DNA of 64,000 bases, from positions 1-64,000 of the forward strand of contig JAEZKP010000016.1 of the NCBI GenBank assembly GCA_023436145.1. Reading direction: 5' to 3'. Both the position numbers and the translations under genes were made by a program. Positions 53,205 through 61,786 of this stretch are shown here, in pieces; within the stretch, counting starts at the first letter, position 1; each line of letters opens with the position of its first letter. The notes beneath the pieces are model-generated. The model was not told the origin of the DNA. It did not search any database and saw nothing but the letters and a program-made list of their open reading frames with translations. This stretch comes from Fibrobacterota bacterium (GTDB lineage: Bacteria > Fibrobacterota > Chitinivibrionia > Chitinivibrionales > Chitinispirillaceae).

Positions 53205-54578
53205 TTGAAACCAGCAGGAACCAGGCGGGCGGGCACCAGAGAGTATAAAAAAGCAAACTCCCGTCAGCTTATACTTCGAATTTTTATCGAACTGGACAAA
53301 AACAGAGGAAATCTTGATCACATTATCGATAATGTGCTTAGAGGTTCTCATGTTGACCATAGAGACAGACGTTTCATTTTTGAAATAGTGTATGGCATAC
53401 TGAGACACAAATCTACACTTGACTACACCATAGATACATACCTTTCACAGAGTAATAACCAGAAAGATGAGAGTCTTTATAGAATATTGCGTATCGGGAT
53501 ATATCAGCTGCTTTACATGAATAAAGTACCTGATCACGCTGCTGTAAACGAAACGGTAATGCTGGCAAAAACCGATCAGAAGCTGATTCGCTATTCCAGT
53601 GTGATCAATGCGATAATGAGAGCTTTAATAAATAACAAAAAGATAATTCCGCTTCCTGATCCACAGAGAGATCTTACCGAACGTCTATCAATCGAATACT
53701 CTCACCCTCGCTGGATGGTGGAAAGATGGCTGAAAAATTTCGGATTAGCTAAAACAAAGCAGATTATGTTGTACAATAATCAGAAACCATCGATTTTTTT
53801 AAGACGGAAACTGCGTGAAATATCCCGTCAGCAGTTTGAAGCTGATATAAGAAATATTTGTGAACCGGCTTCTGGGTATTTAAACTTGTATTATAAATTG
53901 AAAAAATCGCTTTTGCCTGAAAACATCCAGATCATTCAGCATGGTTTGTGCAATGTCCAGTCACCCTCTTCGGGCTGGGTTGTAGCGCTTATGGATGTAA
54001 AGAAAGACGAGCATCTGCTGGATCTCTGTGCTGCACCGGGAGGTAAAGCTGCTTTGATGGCTGAATTAGCGGGAGATAACGGGACGGTATGTGCTTGTGA
54101 ACTGAAATGGAACCGCCTCCTCAGTGTGATTGAAACTGCCAGAAGAATGAATCTGGACAATATTTACCCGGTTATTTGTGATGGAGTGTATCCTCCTTTT
54201 AACGGTATTTTTGATAAAGTACTTCTGGATGCCCCCTGCAGCGGTACCGGAGTGCTTCATCGTCATCCCGAAGCACGCTGGATTCGTAAAGAAGAGGATC
54301 TTCTTTCTCTGGCAGAAAAACAGAAAAATCTGTTAGAATCTGCGGCAACACTAGTTGGAAAGGATGGGGTGATTGTTTATTCTACATGTTCACTGGAACC
54401 CGAAGAAAATCATAAACAGATTGAACTTTTTCTCAAAAATCATCCGTCTTTCTGTCTGGATAATGTTCCGGATGTAATCCCTGAGCGGTTCATAGATAAT
54501 AAGGGATACCTGGTAATTACCCCTTTTGAGCATGGTATGGATGCAATGTTTGGAGCCAGACTCAGAAGGATGATTTAA
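53205..54578 (+). CDS. rsmB: 16S rRNA (cytosine-967-C5)-methyltransferase RsmB
   Basis: A 457-residue rRNA m5C methyltransferase. The N-terminal NusB-like helical domain covers about 15-150 (RQLILRIFIELDKNRGN). The Rossmann domain has the SAM motif LCAAPGGKAALMAEL, motif IV DAPCSGTGVLHRHPEARW (Cys) and motif VI YSTCSLEPEENHKQIE, with the catalytic Cys. The start is uncertain: TTG at 53205 with AAGGAA upstream is preferred, TTG at 53172 is possible. Directly downstream of fmt, with which it forms an operon. Confidence 0.95.
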   Translation: MKPAGTRRAGTREYKKANSRQLILRIFIELDKNRGNLDHIIDNVLRGSHVDHRDRRFIFEIVYGILRHKSTLDYTIDTYLSQSNNQKDESLYRILRIGIYQLLYMNKVPDHAAVNETVMLAKTDQKLIRYSSVINAIMRALINNKKIIPLPDPQRDLTERLSIEYSHPRWMVERWLKNFGLAKTKQIMLYNNQKPSIFLRRKLREISRQQFEADIRNICEPASGYLNLYYKLKKSLLPENIQIIQHGLCNVQSPSSGWVVALMDVKKDEHLLDLCAAPGGKAALMAELAGDNGTVCACELKWNRLLSVIETARRMNLDNIYPVICDGVYPPFNGIFDKVLLDAPCSGTGVLHRHPEARWIRKEEDLLSLAEKQKNLLESAATLVGKDGVIVYSTCSLEPEENHKQIELFLKNHPSFCLDNVPDVIPERFIDNKGYLVITPFEHGMDAMFGARLRRMI

Positions 54579-54686
54579 AAAACGTATTAATTTGACTGGA
54601 AGTTAAAGTTTGGTGTATTTTCCCAGACTTAACATAAATAAGTGTCTGACGTAATTTTCATTTTTCTCAGATCAGTTTATAAGGCA

Positions 54687-55328
54687 ATGATTTCTCTGCA
54701 CAGATCAGTTCTACTAGCTATGTCAATTTCATCACTGCTTCTTTACTGCAGTCCGCGTCAGTGTGGATTTTCTGTAAATCACCTTTATAGCAGAGATAAA
54801 TTCAGTGGTTCAGATCTTTATGAAAAAAGTATCGGTATTTGTCCTCTGTTAAGAGACACCGGTTACGATACAGTGCAACTGTTGAACTCAGATTCCAGTT
54901 TTGAAGAATTAAAAAAGGTGAGGACTGATTTACATTTTGCCTCGGTCAGTGAAATGGAAAAGCATTTTCTAAAAAAATGGGATCAGGATTCTTTGCAGCT
55001 TTTTTACAATCTTTTATTCAGAGGTGAAATCGCGGTATTACAAACGCGTGATTCGATATGGAATGCTATAAAATCTGATTATTACCTGGTGATGCGTATG
55101 GCGAATGCATCAACTGTAAAAACATTCAATAATACTGTTAGCAAACGTTTACATCTGGAAGCAGAGCTGTGGGATTGCAGGGATCAGGAGGTCCTTTGGA
55201 GAACCAGAGTCAAAGGAATTTGTGTGAACAGTAAGACTCCAGACCGTCAGTTTCTGTTGGAAGCTATAAAAAGTGCCTGTAGCCAGCTTCCGGCAACACT
55301 CCCATCTTATGGTAATCAACCCTGGTGA
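54687..55328 (+). CDS. Putative lipoprotein
   Basis: A 213-residue protein with a short hydrophobic signal (SVLLAMSISSLLLYC), where the Cys near residue 21 could be lipidated, although the residue before it is Tyr, not ideal. The rest contains no recognised domain; two later segments are strand-rich (HLEAELWDCRDQEVLWRTR). This last stretch recalls the periplasmic part of DUF799/GNA1162-type lipoproteins, but that is weak. A GTG at 54642 is a longer alternative start. It begins a run of five same-strand genes up to 57140. Confidence 0.55.
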   Translation: MISLHRSVLLAMSISSLLLYCSPRQCGFSVNHLYSRDKFSGSDLYEKSIGICPLLRDTGYDTVQLLNSDSSFEELKKVRTDLHFASVSEMEKHFLKKWDQDSLQLFYNLLFRGEIAVLQTRDSIWNAIKSDYYLVMRMANASTVKTFNNTVSKRLHLEAELWDCRDQEVLWRTRVKGICVNSKTPDRQFLLEAIKSACSQLPATLPSYGNQPW

Positions 55329-55334
55329 AAACAG

Positions 55335-55544
55335 ATGCGAGAGTGTGCGGAAAAAATTGTCAAAATAGGCTTTTCCAGACCACCAAAAGTCATTTTTGAT
55401 GAGGTGGAATCGGTGACTGCCGAGATGATCAGGCAAGGATGGTATTTAAAGGATAGTTGTATAGAGGACGGGTTGGGGTTTGTTCATCTTTTTTTTGAAC
55501 GCGAAATTGATGGAAATAATACGGATGCAATTGCATCATTATAG
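55335..55544 (+). CDS. Small hypothetical protein (69 residues)
   Basis: This acidic 69-residue protein has an alpha/beta pattern: FSRPPKVIFDEVESVTAEMI then QGWYLKDSCIEDGLGFVHLFF. Its pattern resembles DUF4177-type small proteins. It lies 6 bases after the lipoprotein stop and 15 bases before the STAS gene, so it is very probably part of the same operon. Confidence 0.6.
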   Translation: MRECAEKIVKIGFSRPPKVIFDEVESVTAEMIRQGWYLKDSCIEDGLGFVHLFFEREIDGNNTDAIASL

Positions 55545-55559
55545 AAGGGAGAAGGTGTC

Positions 55560-55910
55560 ATGAAGTATGAATTGGAGAAAAAAGGTAGTTTCACCATGAT
55601 CCACATCATAGGTAACATCGATTCAACTGCCAAGACCAAGCAACTTGATCAGGAAATCTCCAAACTGGTCGAACAGGGTAATCATCATTTTATCTTCAAC
55701 CTCAAGCGTACTACCTATCTGGACAGTGCCGGTATCAGTATTTTTATTCATTGTCTCTGCGATGTTCAGCACAACGATGGTTCTGTATTTATCATTGCAG
55801 AGGACAATCAGGTGAGAAGAGTTCTGGAGATGGTGGGTATAAATCGTCTGATAAAAACCTACAGTTCAGAAAAGGAATTATTTGATGCTCAGAAGGTGGT
55901 CGCAGACTGA
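55560..55910 (+). CDS. STAS-domain anti-anti-sigma factor-like protein
   Basis: A 116-residue STAS protein of the SpoIIAA type, used to release sigma factors or regulators by binding anti-sigma kinases. The phospho-site region is YLDSAGISIFI, with Ser near residue 59. Predicted strand-helix order is complete. GGGAGAAGG precedes the ATG. No RsbW-like anti-sigma kinase is in the window. It overlaps the next gene by 26 bases. Confidence 0.9.
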   Translation: MKYELEKKGSFTMIHIIGNIDSTAKTKQLDQEISKLVEQGNHHFIFNLKRTTYLDSAGISIFIHCLCDVQHNDGSVFIIAEDNQVRRVLEMVGINRLIKTYSSEKELFDAQKVVAD

Positions 55911-56316
55911 TCTGATCCTCTTTTTATTTCCTCTCTTTTTGACATTCACTTTTTGTGGATGTTCAATTTCCGGATCTGTTATTGACCGTGCACGATATGA
56001 AACTTCACTGACAGATTTACGGCTTCTTAACCCCTCTGAATTGGATATCTACTATGGAGGGGTGCACAGGCGCATTCCCCTTAAAGATGTTTCATCTGTG
56101 GAGATAAACTCATCCATATCCGCAGTGATTAATAATGAATTGTGTTACAGCGCAGAAATCATTATGAAAGATGGTACCCGGATTCACACAAATGAAAAAG
56201 GACTGAACGACAATACACGTCTTTTCATTTCTGTACATAACTCGGTAATTGCCAGGAATGATCGAGATGCCTTCCGGATCGGACTGGAAAATGTTTACCG
56301 GATTAATTTACATTGA
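55885..56316 (+). CDS. Putative lipoprotein downstream of STAS gene
   Basis: A 143-residue protein with a lipoprotein signal (ILFLFPLFLTFTFCGC), Cys near residue 26. The mature part is beta-rich (IYYGGVHRRIPLKDVSSVEI) with no recognised family. AAGGA lies 8 bases before the ATG. It overlaps the STAS gene by 26 bases and the TTG-type longer reading of the next gene by 4. The operon as a whole may be a small envelope-signalling group, but this is inference. Confidence 0.6.
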   Translation: MLRRWSQTDLILFLFPLFLTFTFCGCSISGSVIDRARYETSLTDLRLLNPSELDIYYGGVHRRIPLKDVSSVEINSSISAVINNELCYSAEIIMKDGTRIHTNEKGLNDNTRLFISVHNSVIARNDRDAFRIGLENVYRINLH

Positions 56317-56327
56317 AAGGAGAGCTG

Positions 56328-57140
56328 ATGTCCTCTTCTAAAGGACTCTCTTTTCCGGTAATTATAATTATCGGTTCCATAATATCTACAGTACTGATTG
56401 TCGCTTTATTTATAGTTCATTTCATAAATCTTAACTTCAAACCATCCATAAAGAATGTTGAACGTCTGATGCAGAAGGGACGTTTTGAGGAAGCCTTGTT
56501 TTGTGTAAGGGAGATCGGTTCAGAATCATCTGAAATTTCCCTGCTTAAAGCGGAAATCCTGCTGTTTAAAACATTACAGCACCGCAAAGATGAGGGATGG
56601 AGAAAATATGGAACTGATGAAGCTGATTGGTTCAAATCAGAAGAGATTGACTCGGCAATTATTGAATTGAAGAATATTGCTGAAACAGATAAGGGGAAAA
56701 ATTTAGAACAAGCTCATTATTATCTGGGGCAGATATATTCGGAAAAAGGATGGTATAGCGAAGCTGAAAATCAATTCCTGAGCACACTTCAAATGAACAA
56801 AGATCATAGAGATGCAAAGCTTGCATTAAGTTCTTTGTATACTAAATTATCCAGGTTTTCTGAAGCGGAAAATTTACTCAGAAGCAGTTTTTATGAGAAA
56901 CCGAAAGATCCGGATGTCGCCAAAAACATGGCTTATCTTTACCGGTATTATATTGATATGCCTGAATCCGCAATAGTATGGTTTAACCGTTACCTTAACA
57001 ATTCCCGTCCTCGTGATCTTGATATAAACCATTGTAAAACTGAGCTTGAAGATCTTATTCAACGATACCCGGAATATAGTCCTAAAGAGCCTCAAAACTG
57101 GCGGAAACAGGGCAAAAAATTTACTGCCCGTACAAAATAA
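56328..57140 (+). CDS. Membrane-anchored TPR protein
   Basis: A 270-residue protein with one N-terminal membrane helix (VIIIIGSIISTVLIVALFIVHF) and TPR repeats at about residues 50-225 (VERLMQKGRFEEALFCVREI, QAHYYLGQIYSEKGWYSEAE, LALSSLYTKLSRFSEAENLL). TPRs would face the periplasm or cytosol and act as a scaffold. AAAGGAGAG just upstream fixes the ATG at 56328. Last gene of the run; followed by ~550 bases of decayed sequence. Confidence 0.75.
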   Translation: MSSSKGLSFPVIIIIGSIISTVLIVALFIVHFINLNFKPSIKNVERLMQKGRFEEALFCVREIGSESSEISLLKAEILLFKTLQHRKDEGWRKYGTDEADWFKSEEIDSAIIELKNIAETDKGKNLEQAHYYLGQIYSEKGWYSEAENQFLSTLQMNKDHRDAKLALSSLYTKLSRFSEAENLLRSSFYEKPKDPDVAKNMAYLYRYYIDMPESAIVWFNRYLNNSRPRDLDINHCKTELEDLIQRYPEYSPKEPQNWRKQGKKFTARTK

Positions 57141-57153
57141 CTCCACTAAATGA

Positions 57154-57315
57154 AAATTGTATATAGTTTGCTCTATTTATCAGACAATGATATTAAAAAT
57201 AGATATATCTAAGGAAATCAACTTCATTGTTCAGAGTGAAATGGGTAAATTGGTCAGAAGATTGATTTCTGGCGACAGATTATATAAAAGCGGTTATTAC
57301 CTGGTGAATTGGTAA
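57154..57315 (+). pseudogene. Remnant of a FlgD/T9SS-type C-terminal module
   Basis: In one frame after a stop, the conceptual peptide includes INFIVQSEMGKLVRRLISGD and SGYYLVNW before a stop at 57313. The strand-strand-GxY-V-W pattern matches the final repeat of FlgD-Ig/T9SS sorting modules, of which a fuller copy ends the fibro-slime protein. There is no start codon, ribosome site or upstream domain, so it is read as the tail of a lost secreted-protein gene. Confidence 0.45.
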
Positions 57316-57501
57316 ATTCAAAAAAGATGTTCAAAATGCCCTGAATCCGTCATGTCCGGGTTTCTTATAGCTTAAACATTCTTTAGGAAGAGATGGACTC
57401 CCGTCTTCCAAAGAATGACAAATCAATTGTTATTTGTTCTTTTGTACAGAAACTATATTTAAACTAACCAGAACGGAAAACGAATATGAAAAGAATTTTA
57501 A

Positions 57502-57720
57502 CACGTAAAAAGCGATCTGTTAAAAACTGATTGTTTTATTAAAGAAAGCAAAGAATGTTATCAGTGTGGTGATTTCGATGGTGATGGAAAAAGTGATATT
57601 ACAATTGCTGTGAGGAAATCTGAATTGAAAGGTATTCTGTTTATTATGGGTAATCATAACGTTACCTTGTTGGGAGCCGGGGAGAATTGTAATGAAAAAA
57701 AATACCTACAGCTTTGGTGA
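57502..57720 (+). pseudogene. Remnant of an FG-GAP/VCBS-like repeat protein
   Basis: An open stretch of 72 codons lacks a start codon and follows a stop at 57499. It encodes GDFDGDGKSDITIAVRKS, then ILFIMGNHNVTLLGAG, which is the pattern of FG-GAP/VCBS calcium-binding repeats found in secreted proteins. It runs into the upstream region of the GH25 gene, so it is probably a decayed fragment. A short in-frame ATG reading at 57486 ends within 15 codons. Confidence 0.45.
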
Positions 57721-57802
57721 GACTATTTACCAATTAGTATCAGAACCACAGTATTCTCATATTGCACTGAATGGCTGGATTCAATTATCACTTTTTTTCA
57801 AG

Positions 57803-58477
57803 ATGAACAAAACACTGATTATTTTAATTGTCATTTTTTATTTCTCATTAACTTATGCATCTAATGACACCTCAGATTTTATTTTAGGAATTGATGTGTC
57901 TCATCATCAAAAAACGATAAACTGGGATACTGTAAAAGGCCAGGGTGTTTCATTTGCATACATAAAAGCCACCGAGGGAAGCGATTTCAATGATGCATTA
58001 TTTAAATCAAATTATGTTTGTGCAAAGAATGCCGGAATTTTAGTCGGTGCTTACCATTTCTTTACCTTTTGCAGTTCTGCTAAAGATCAATTTAAAAATT
58101 TTTCTGAAAATGTACTTGCAGTTTTTGGTGATTTACCTCCGGCTGTTGATGTCGAATTTGTGGGAAACTGCAAAAAAAGGCCCAGCATTGATTCTCTGCA
58201 TAAAGAGTTAAGTTATTTTTTAGATAAAATTCAGCATGTATATGGTGTTTCTCCGCTTATATACACAACAGAAGATTTTTACGAGCGTTATAAATTAAAT
58301 CTTTTTGATAAATATCATTTTTGGATCCGTAGTATCAATAAACGCCCACAAATTAAAATAAAAAACCTGGTTATCTGGCAATTTAATATTGGTAATATGA
58401 ATGGAATCAGCAAAAATGTTGATATGAATATTTTTTTATTGAATATTCATGATTTTAACAGAGTTAACAAAAAGTAA
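57803..58477 (+). CDS. GH25 family lysozyme (muramidase)
   Basis: A 224-residue secreted GH25 muramidase that would cleave peptidoglycan glycan strands. A signal peptide (TLIILIVIFYFSLTYAS) is followed by the catalytic domain from about residue 27. The first catalytic acid lies in GIDVSHHQ and the second pair in AVDVEF; FAYIKATEG and GAYHFF are further family motifs. The mature enzyme is probably periplasmic or secreted. The ATG at 57803 directly precedes the signal peptide and is preferred; an in-frame ATG at 57692 has a GGGGAG site but would add 37 odd residues. The gene sits just after decayed sequence and may be a recent arrival. Confidence 0.8.
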   Translation: MNKTLIILIVIFYFSLTYASNDTSDFILGIDVSHHQKTINWDTVKGQGVSFAYIKATEGSDFNDALFKSNYVCAKNAGILVGAYHFFTFCSSAKDQFKNFSENVLAVFGDLPPAVDVEFVGNCKKRPSIDSLHKELSYFLDKIQHVYGVSPLIYTTEDFYERYKLNLFDKYHFWIRSINKRPQIKIKNLVIWQFNIGNMNGISKNVDMNIFLLNIHDFNRVNKK

Positions 58478-58651
58478 GCTGTTCTTAATCGCGCCGGTCC
58501 ATTATAATCAATAAGTCACACAATGTGTCACATTATGCTCACATGGAATTAAGATGCAGCCTCTGTTAAGCATGATTGACCCTTTGGGATACAATGTTGA
58601 ATCAGGCCAAAATGCGTTTGGATATAACCACCTGAATGGGCAGAAAATTGA

Positions 58652-59008
58652 TTAAATCCCCAGTTTTTCCTTCAATGCCTCTGGTGTAAACGGTTTTACC
58701 AGATAATTATTGGCACCGGCTTTCAAGGCTTCAACTACTCTGGTTTTTTCAGATTCTGAAGTACACATAATAATTTTCACATTTTTATAGGCATCCATGG
58801 TACGCACTTTTTTCAGAAAGGTAAGTCCATCCATAACCGGCATGTTCCAATCCAGCATAATTAAATCGACAGGCATACTTTGCTCTAATTTTTTGAGGCC
58901 TTCTTCGCCATCACCAGCCTCTACCACATCAGTGATACCAAGGCCATTTATCTGGGTTTTCTGGATTCTCCTCATGGTCGCAGAATCATCGATGAGTAAA
59001 ATCTTCAT
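58652..59008 (-). CDS. cheY: CheY-like response regulator
   Basis: A 118-residue single-domain receiver. Acidic pocket residues are in LLIDDSATM, the phospho-acceptor Asp is in MLDWNMPVMDG (near 54), the Thr/Ser in MCTSES and the Lys in LVKPF. It lacks an output domain, so it probably controls the flagellar motor or another protein by binding. AGGAG is placed before the ATG. It follows a cheX-like gene and an HDOD gene on the same strand. Confidence 0.92.
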   Translation of the reverse strand: MKILLIDDSATMRRIQKTQINGLGITDVVEAGDGEEGLKKLEQSMPVDLIMLDWNMPVMDGLTFLKKVRTMDAYKNVKIIMCTSESEKTRVVEALKAGANNYLVKPFTPEALKEKLGI

Positions 59009-59020
59009 GTTTTCTCCTGT

Positions 59021-59479
59021 TTATTTGGTTTTTAAAGATATTTCCATAGTAAAGTCACCCGAACCACTGGAAAAAGGTACCAGTATAGTTGGAGCCCCTC
59101 CTTCTCCGCCTAAAGTGTGGTCTCTTCCGATTATAACATTGGGCAAGGAAATAGACAAATTAAATTTTGACAAGCCCCTTTTGGCATTCCCTGCAATGAT
59201 ATTAGCTATTTCACCAATGGCGTCCGGAAGGTCAGGATCAGTTTCTTTGATCGGTGTCTTTAACATATCTGAAACCACTTTAACCGCGACCGGCATGGAA
59301 AAACCAAACGAAATGGATCCCTGTGCCTCCCCAGACAAACCTATAACCCCTGAAATTGCATAATGAGAAAATGGCTCCCTTTTCAAAGCAGGATTAAGCG
59401 GGGTAATCTTGTCGGTGATCATGGTCTTGAAACAATCAATGGTAGCCTCTATGAAAGGGTTTATATAAGAAACATCCAT
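59021..59479 (-). CDS. cheX: CheX-like CheY-P phosphatase
   Basis: A 152-residue protein of the CheC/CheX/FliY phosphatase family. The signature ExxN motif is in AIGEIANIIAGNAKR, near residue 90, and would dephosphorylate CheY-P. A single copy of the motif and the length fit CheX. It lies 12 bases upstream of cheY, the expected partnership. AGGAG precedes the ATG. Confidence 0.9.
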   Translation of the reverse strand: MDVSYINPFIEATIDCFKTMITDKITPLNPALKREPFSHYAISGVIGLSGEAQGSISFGFSMPVAVKVVSDMLKTPIKETDPDLPDAIGEIANIIAGNAKRGLSKFNLSISLPNVIIGRDHTLGGEGGAPTILVPFSSGSGDFTMEISLKTK

Positions 59480-59497
59480 TATTTTCTCCTGAAAGTT

Positions 59498-60379
59498 TTA
59501 TACTGCACGCAATTGCATAGGCGAGTAATTAGAATCCAGAGCAAGAATCAGCTCCGAACGCTCCACTTCGTATTCTGCCAGTTTCAAATAGCTGCAAATC
59601 ATATCAGGTGTCAAGCGTAGCGCTCCGGGAACATCCTTGTTTCCATTCTGTATCATCCCTTCAAAAGAACCGAGTCCGGAATTACACAAAATATACTCAG
59701 AAAGGTAAGTAGCCCAGATAGCTGCCTGAAGGTTAACCGGAGCTTTCTCTGGAGTGTGATGATATCTCACGCTATTGACTACTGTCAGATCTATCTTCCA
59801 CATTTCCATCAGCGCACTGCCAATAGCTGCATGAGTTTCATTTGGAAACATCTCCTTCTCTGCTTCCAGATATGAGATCTCCTTTTCCATGGCGTAATTG
59901 ATAATCTGCTCAAATTGTTTATGGAAAAACTGATCATAAATCAAAATGCCTATGTCATGAAACAAACCAGAGAGAAATAGAGAGTGGTTTTGTTCTGCCG
60001 TATTGCTCGTATCAGATAAAATATTTGTGAGAAATGCCGCAGATAATGAATGTTTCCAGAATTGGTGATAGTCCAGAATCTCAGATTTACTGGAGAATTG
60101 CCGTATTAAACACACAGCCATGGCGATATGACCAATCTGGTTAAAACCGATCCGGGTAATGGCCAGTTTAACAGATGTTATTTTTTTGTTGGGAGTGCAG
60201 TAAAATGCTGAATTTGCAACCTTTAAGACTTTGGCAGAGAGTGAGGGATCATGTTCAATAAGACGTGCAAGCATCGTAGCGTTACCCTCTTCTGAAACAA
60301 TCAACGCCCTTATCCGCAGCGCAATCTCAGGCAGTGTTGGTAGTTCCTGAATCTCTGATAAACGCTGAATCAAATTCAT
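59498..60379 (-). CDS. HDOD domain protein upstream of cheX and cheY
   Basis: A 293-residue HDOD protein. Motifs match the paralogue at 40905: IQELPTLPEIALRIRAL, EHDPSLSAKVLKVANSAFY and GLFHDIGILIY. It is probably a regulator that binds partner proteins. The ATG at 60379 with GGAGG some 13 bases upstream is chosen over 60427. It is followed 18 bases later by cheX, giving an HDOD-CheX-CheY module. Confidence 0.88.
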   Translation of the reverse strand: MNLIQRLSEIQELPTLPEIALRIRALIVSEEGNATMLARLIEHDPSLSAKVLKVANSAFYCTPNKKITSVKLAITRIGFNQIGHIAMAVCLIRQFSSKSEILDYHQFWKHSLSAAFLTNILSDTSNTAEQNHSLFLSGLFHDIGILIYDQFFHKQFEQIINYAMEKEISYLEAEKEMFPNETHAAIGSALMEMWKIDLTVVNSVRYHHTPEKAPVNLQAAIWATYLSEYILCNSGLGSFEGMIQNGNKDVPGALRLTPDMICSYLKLAEYEVERSELILALDSNYSPMQLRAV

Positions 60380-60485
60380 AAAATGCTGTATTCCTCCAAA
60401 AGTGTATATTGCATTTAAGTATATCATGGATGAATAAGTGCGTCAAATATAATATTGAAAATGGATTATAAAAACGCATCATAGA

Positions 60486-60509
60486 GTGTATCCTTAAAAA
60501 AGGATACAC
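60486..60509 (-). terminator. Hairpin downstream of the geranylgeranyl-reductase-type gene
   Basis: GTGTATCCTT (60486-60495) and AAGGATACAC (60500-60509) pair around a 4-base loop. It lies about 80 bases beyond the stop of the flavoenzyme gene and before the HDOD gene, so it probably separates the two transcripts. T residues in the arm are inside the stem, so it is not a classic terminator. Confidence 0.5.
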
Positions 60510-60590
60510 CATATCAGGTATTACAGAGGTGAAATCAATGGTCAAAACAGTGTTGCTGGGTTTTGCTTCAGATCTGGCTGCAAACCCTGG

Positions 60591-61745
60591 CTATTTAAAA
60601 AGCTTTATTGCTTTTAGCAGTAATAATGGATGACCAGAAAAGGTTCGACTGAAAACTCTGAGATAATTCATCTTTGCAGGATCTTCTTTGGATAGTGATT
60701 GTGCAATCCTATCCAGAAATGAATCATCGGCATATTTTTCAACAAACTTTTTTAAACTGTATGAACGTAGCTGTTGTTTTCCGAATCTATTTTTCCAGTT
60801 TTTCTCATATGATCTGAGATGTTTACAATTAAATGTATTATCTTTGAATGCTTCTGCAGCGATTTTTCCAGCTATTTTACCTGCAAAAAGCGAGTAGGCC
60901 AGCCCTGCACCACTAAGGCAGTTAACCTGTCGCGCTGCATCACCAACTAACATCACTCCATCTTTTACCAAAGGACGAATATATCTGGCAACCGGAACCC
61001 CTCCACAATGAAGATTACTGATTCGGGCACCCGGGAACTCTGATTCTATAAAACGTTCCAGATACTGCTTAGCTTTTCCTGATTCACTGTGATTTCCTGA
61101 AATTCCTAAACCGACATTGGCTTCTCCTACTGCTCTGGGAAAAATCCAGGCATATCCTCCTGGCGCGACCTTTGTTCCAGTGTAAAAAATGCAAGTATTT
61201 TTTTCAACCAACGGAGAAACAACTCGCGCAAAGGCACATGTTTCCACATCAGATAAAGGTAAAGAGGTGTCCCAACCCAGAAACCGGGCTAATCTTGACT
61301 CCACACCATCTGCAAGAATCAGACATTTTGCAGAAAATGTTTTTCCAGGAGTAATACACTGATATAGTTGGCCACTTTTTTCAATGGAAATGACTGGCGT
61401 ATCACAGAAGAAACTGGTTCCAGATTTAATTGCCTCTTTTACAAGGTCTGAATCCATTATTTCTCTGTCCAGAATGAAATCCTCACTGGTTCCTGCCAGC
61501 TCGATTCGGATTCCTGACGGAGAGACCATAACTGCCTTTTTGATCGTATTTATGATCCATTCAGGTTTTGGCTCTACATGATCCAGCAACCCTCGTTTTC
61601 CGATACCTTCTCCGCAACGAACCGGAACTCCGACTTCTAATTTACGTTCCAGTAAACACACCTTACGTTCAGCCCTGGAGGCACTTATGGCTGCCATAGC
61701 CCCGGCCGGCCCTGCACCTGCAATTATGATATCAAATTCTGACAT
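60591..61745 (-). CDS. Geranylgeranyl reductase family FAD-dependent protein
   Basis: A 384-residue flavoprotein expected to saturate isoprenoid double bonds. It has the FAD Rossmann GAGPAGAMAA, an RCGEGIG segment with a conserved Cys, LADGVESRLAR and the VGDAARQVNCLSG FAD motif. The lipid-binding motif PxxYxWxFP is exact: PGGYAWIFP near residue 200. These features match archaeal-type geranylgeranyl reductase and bacterial menaquinone reductase MenJ. It follows a ferredoxin gene by 42 bases and a UbiA-type gene further upstream on the same strand; ferredoxin is a known electron donor for this family. The product could be a saturated ether lipid or a saturated quinone tail; these cannot be separated here. 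Confidence 0.9.
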   Translation of the reverse strand: MSEFDIIIAGAGPAGAMAAISASRAERKVCLLERKLEVGVPVRCGEGIGKRGLLDHVEPKPEWIINTIKKAVMVSPSGIRIELAGTSEDFILDREIMDSDLVKEAIKSGTSFFCDTPVISIEKSGQLYQCITPGKTFSAKCLILADGVESRLARFLGWDTSLPLSDVETCAFARVVSPLVEKNTCIFYTGTKVAPGGYAWIFPRAVGEANVGLGISGNHSESGKAKQYLERFIESEFPGARISNLHCGGVPVARYIRPLVKDGVMLVGDAARQVNCLSGAGLAYSLFAGKIAGKIAAEAFKDNTFNCKHLRSYEKNWKNRFGKQQLRSYSLKKFVEKYADDSFLDRIAQSLSKEDPAKMNYLRVFSRTFSGHPLLLLKAIKLFK

Positions 61746-61786
61746 AACTTTACCCGGTATCTTCTTGTTTGTGGTGTTATTATTAT

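Noticed and set aside
57692..57802. Longer N-terminus of the GH25 lysozyme
   Set aside because: A good ribosome site precedes the ATG at 57692, but it would put 37 unusual residues before a normal signal peptide; the ATG at 57803 fits the family better.
60538..60633. 31-residue plus-strand frame beside the reductase stop
   Set aside because: It overlaps the 3' end of the reductase gene in antisense, has no family resemblance and no supporting context.
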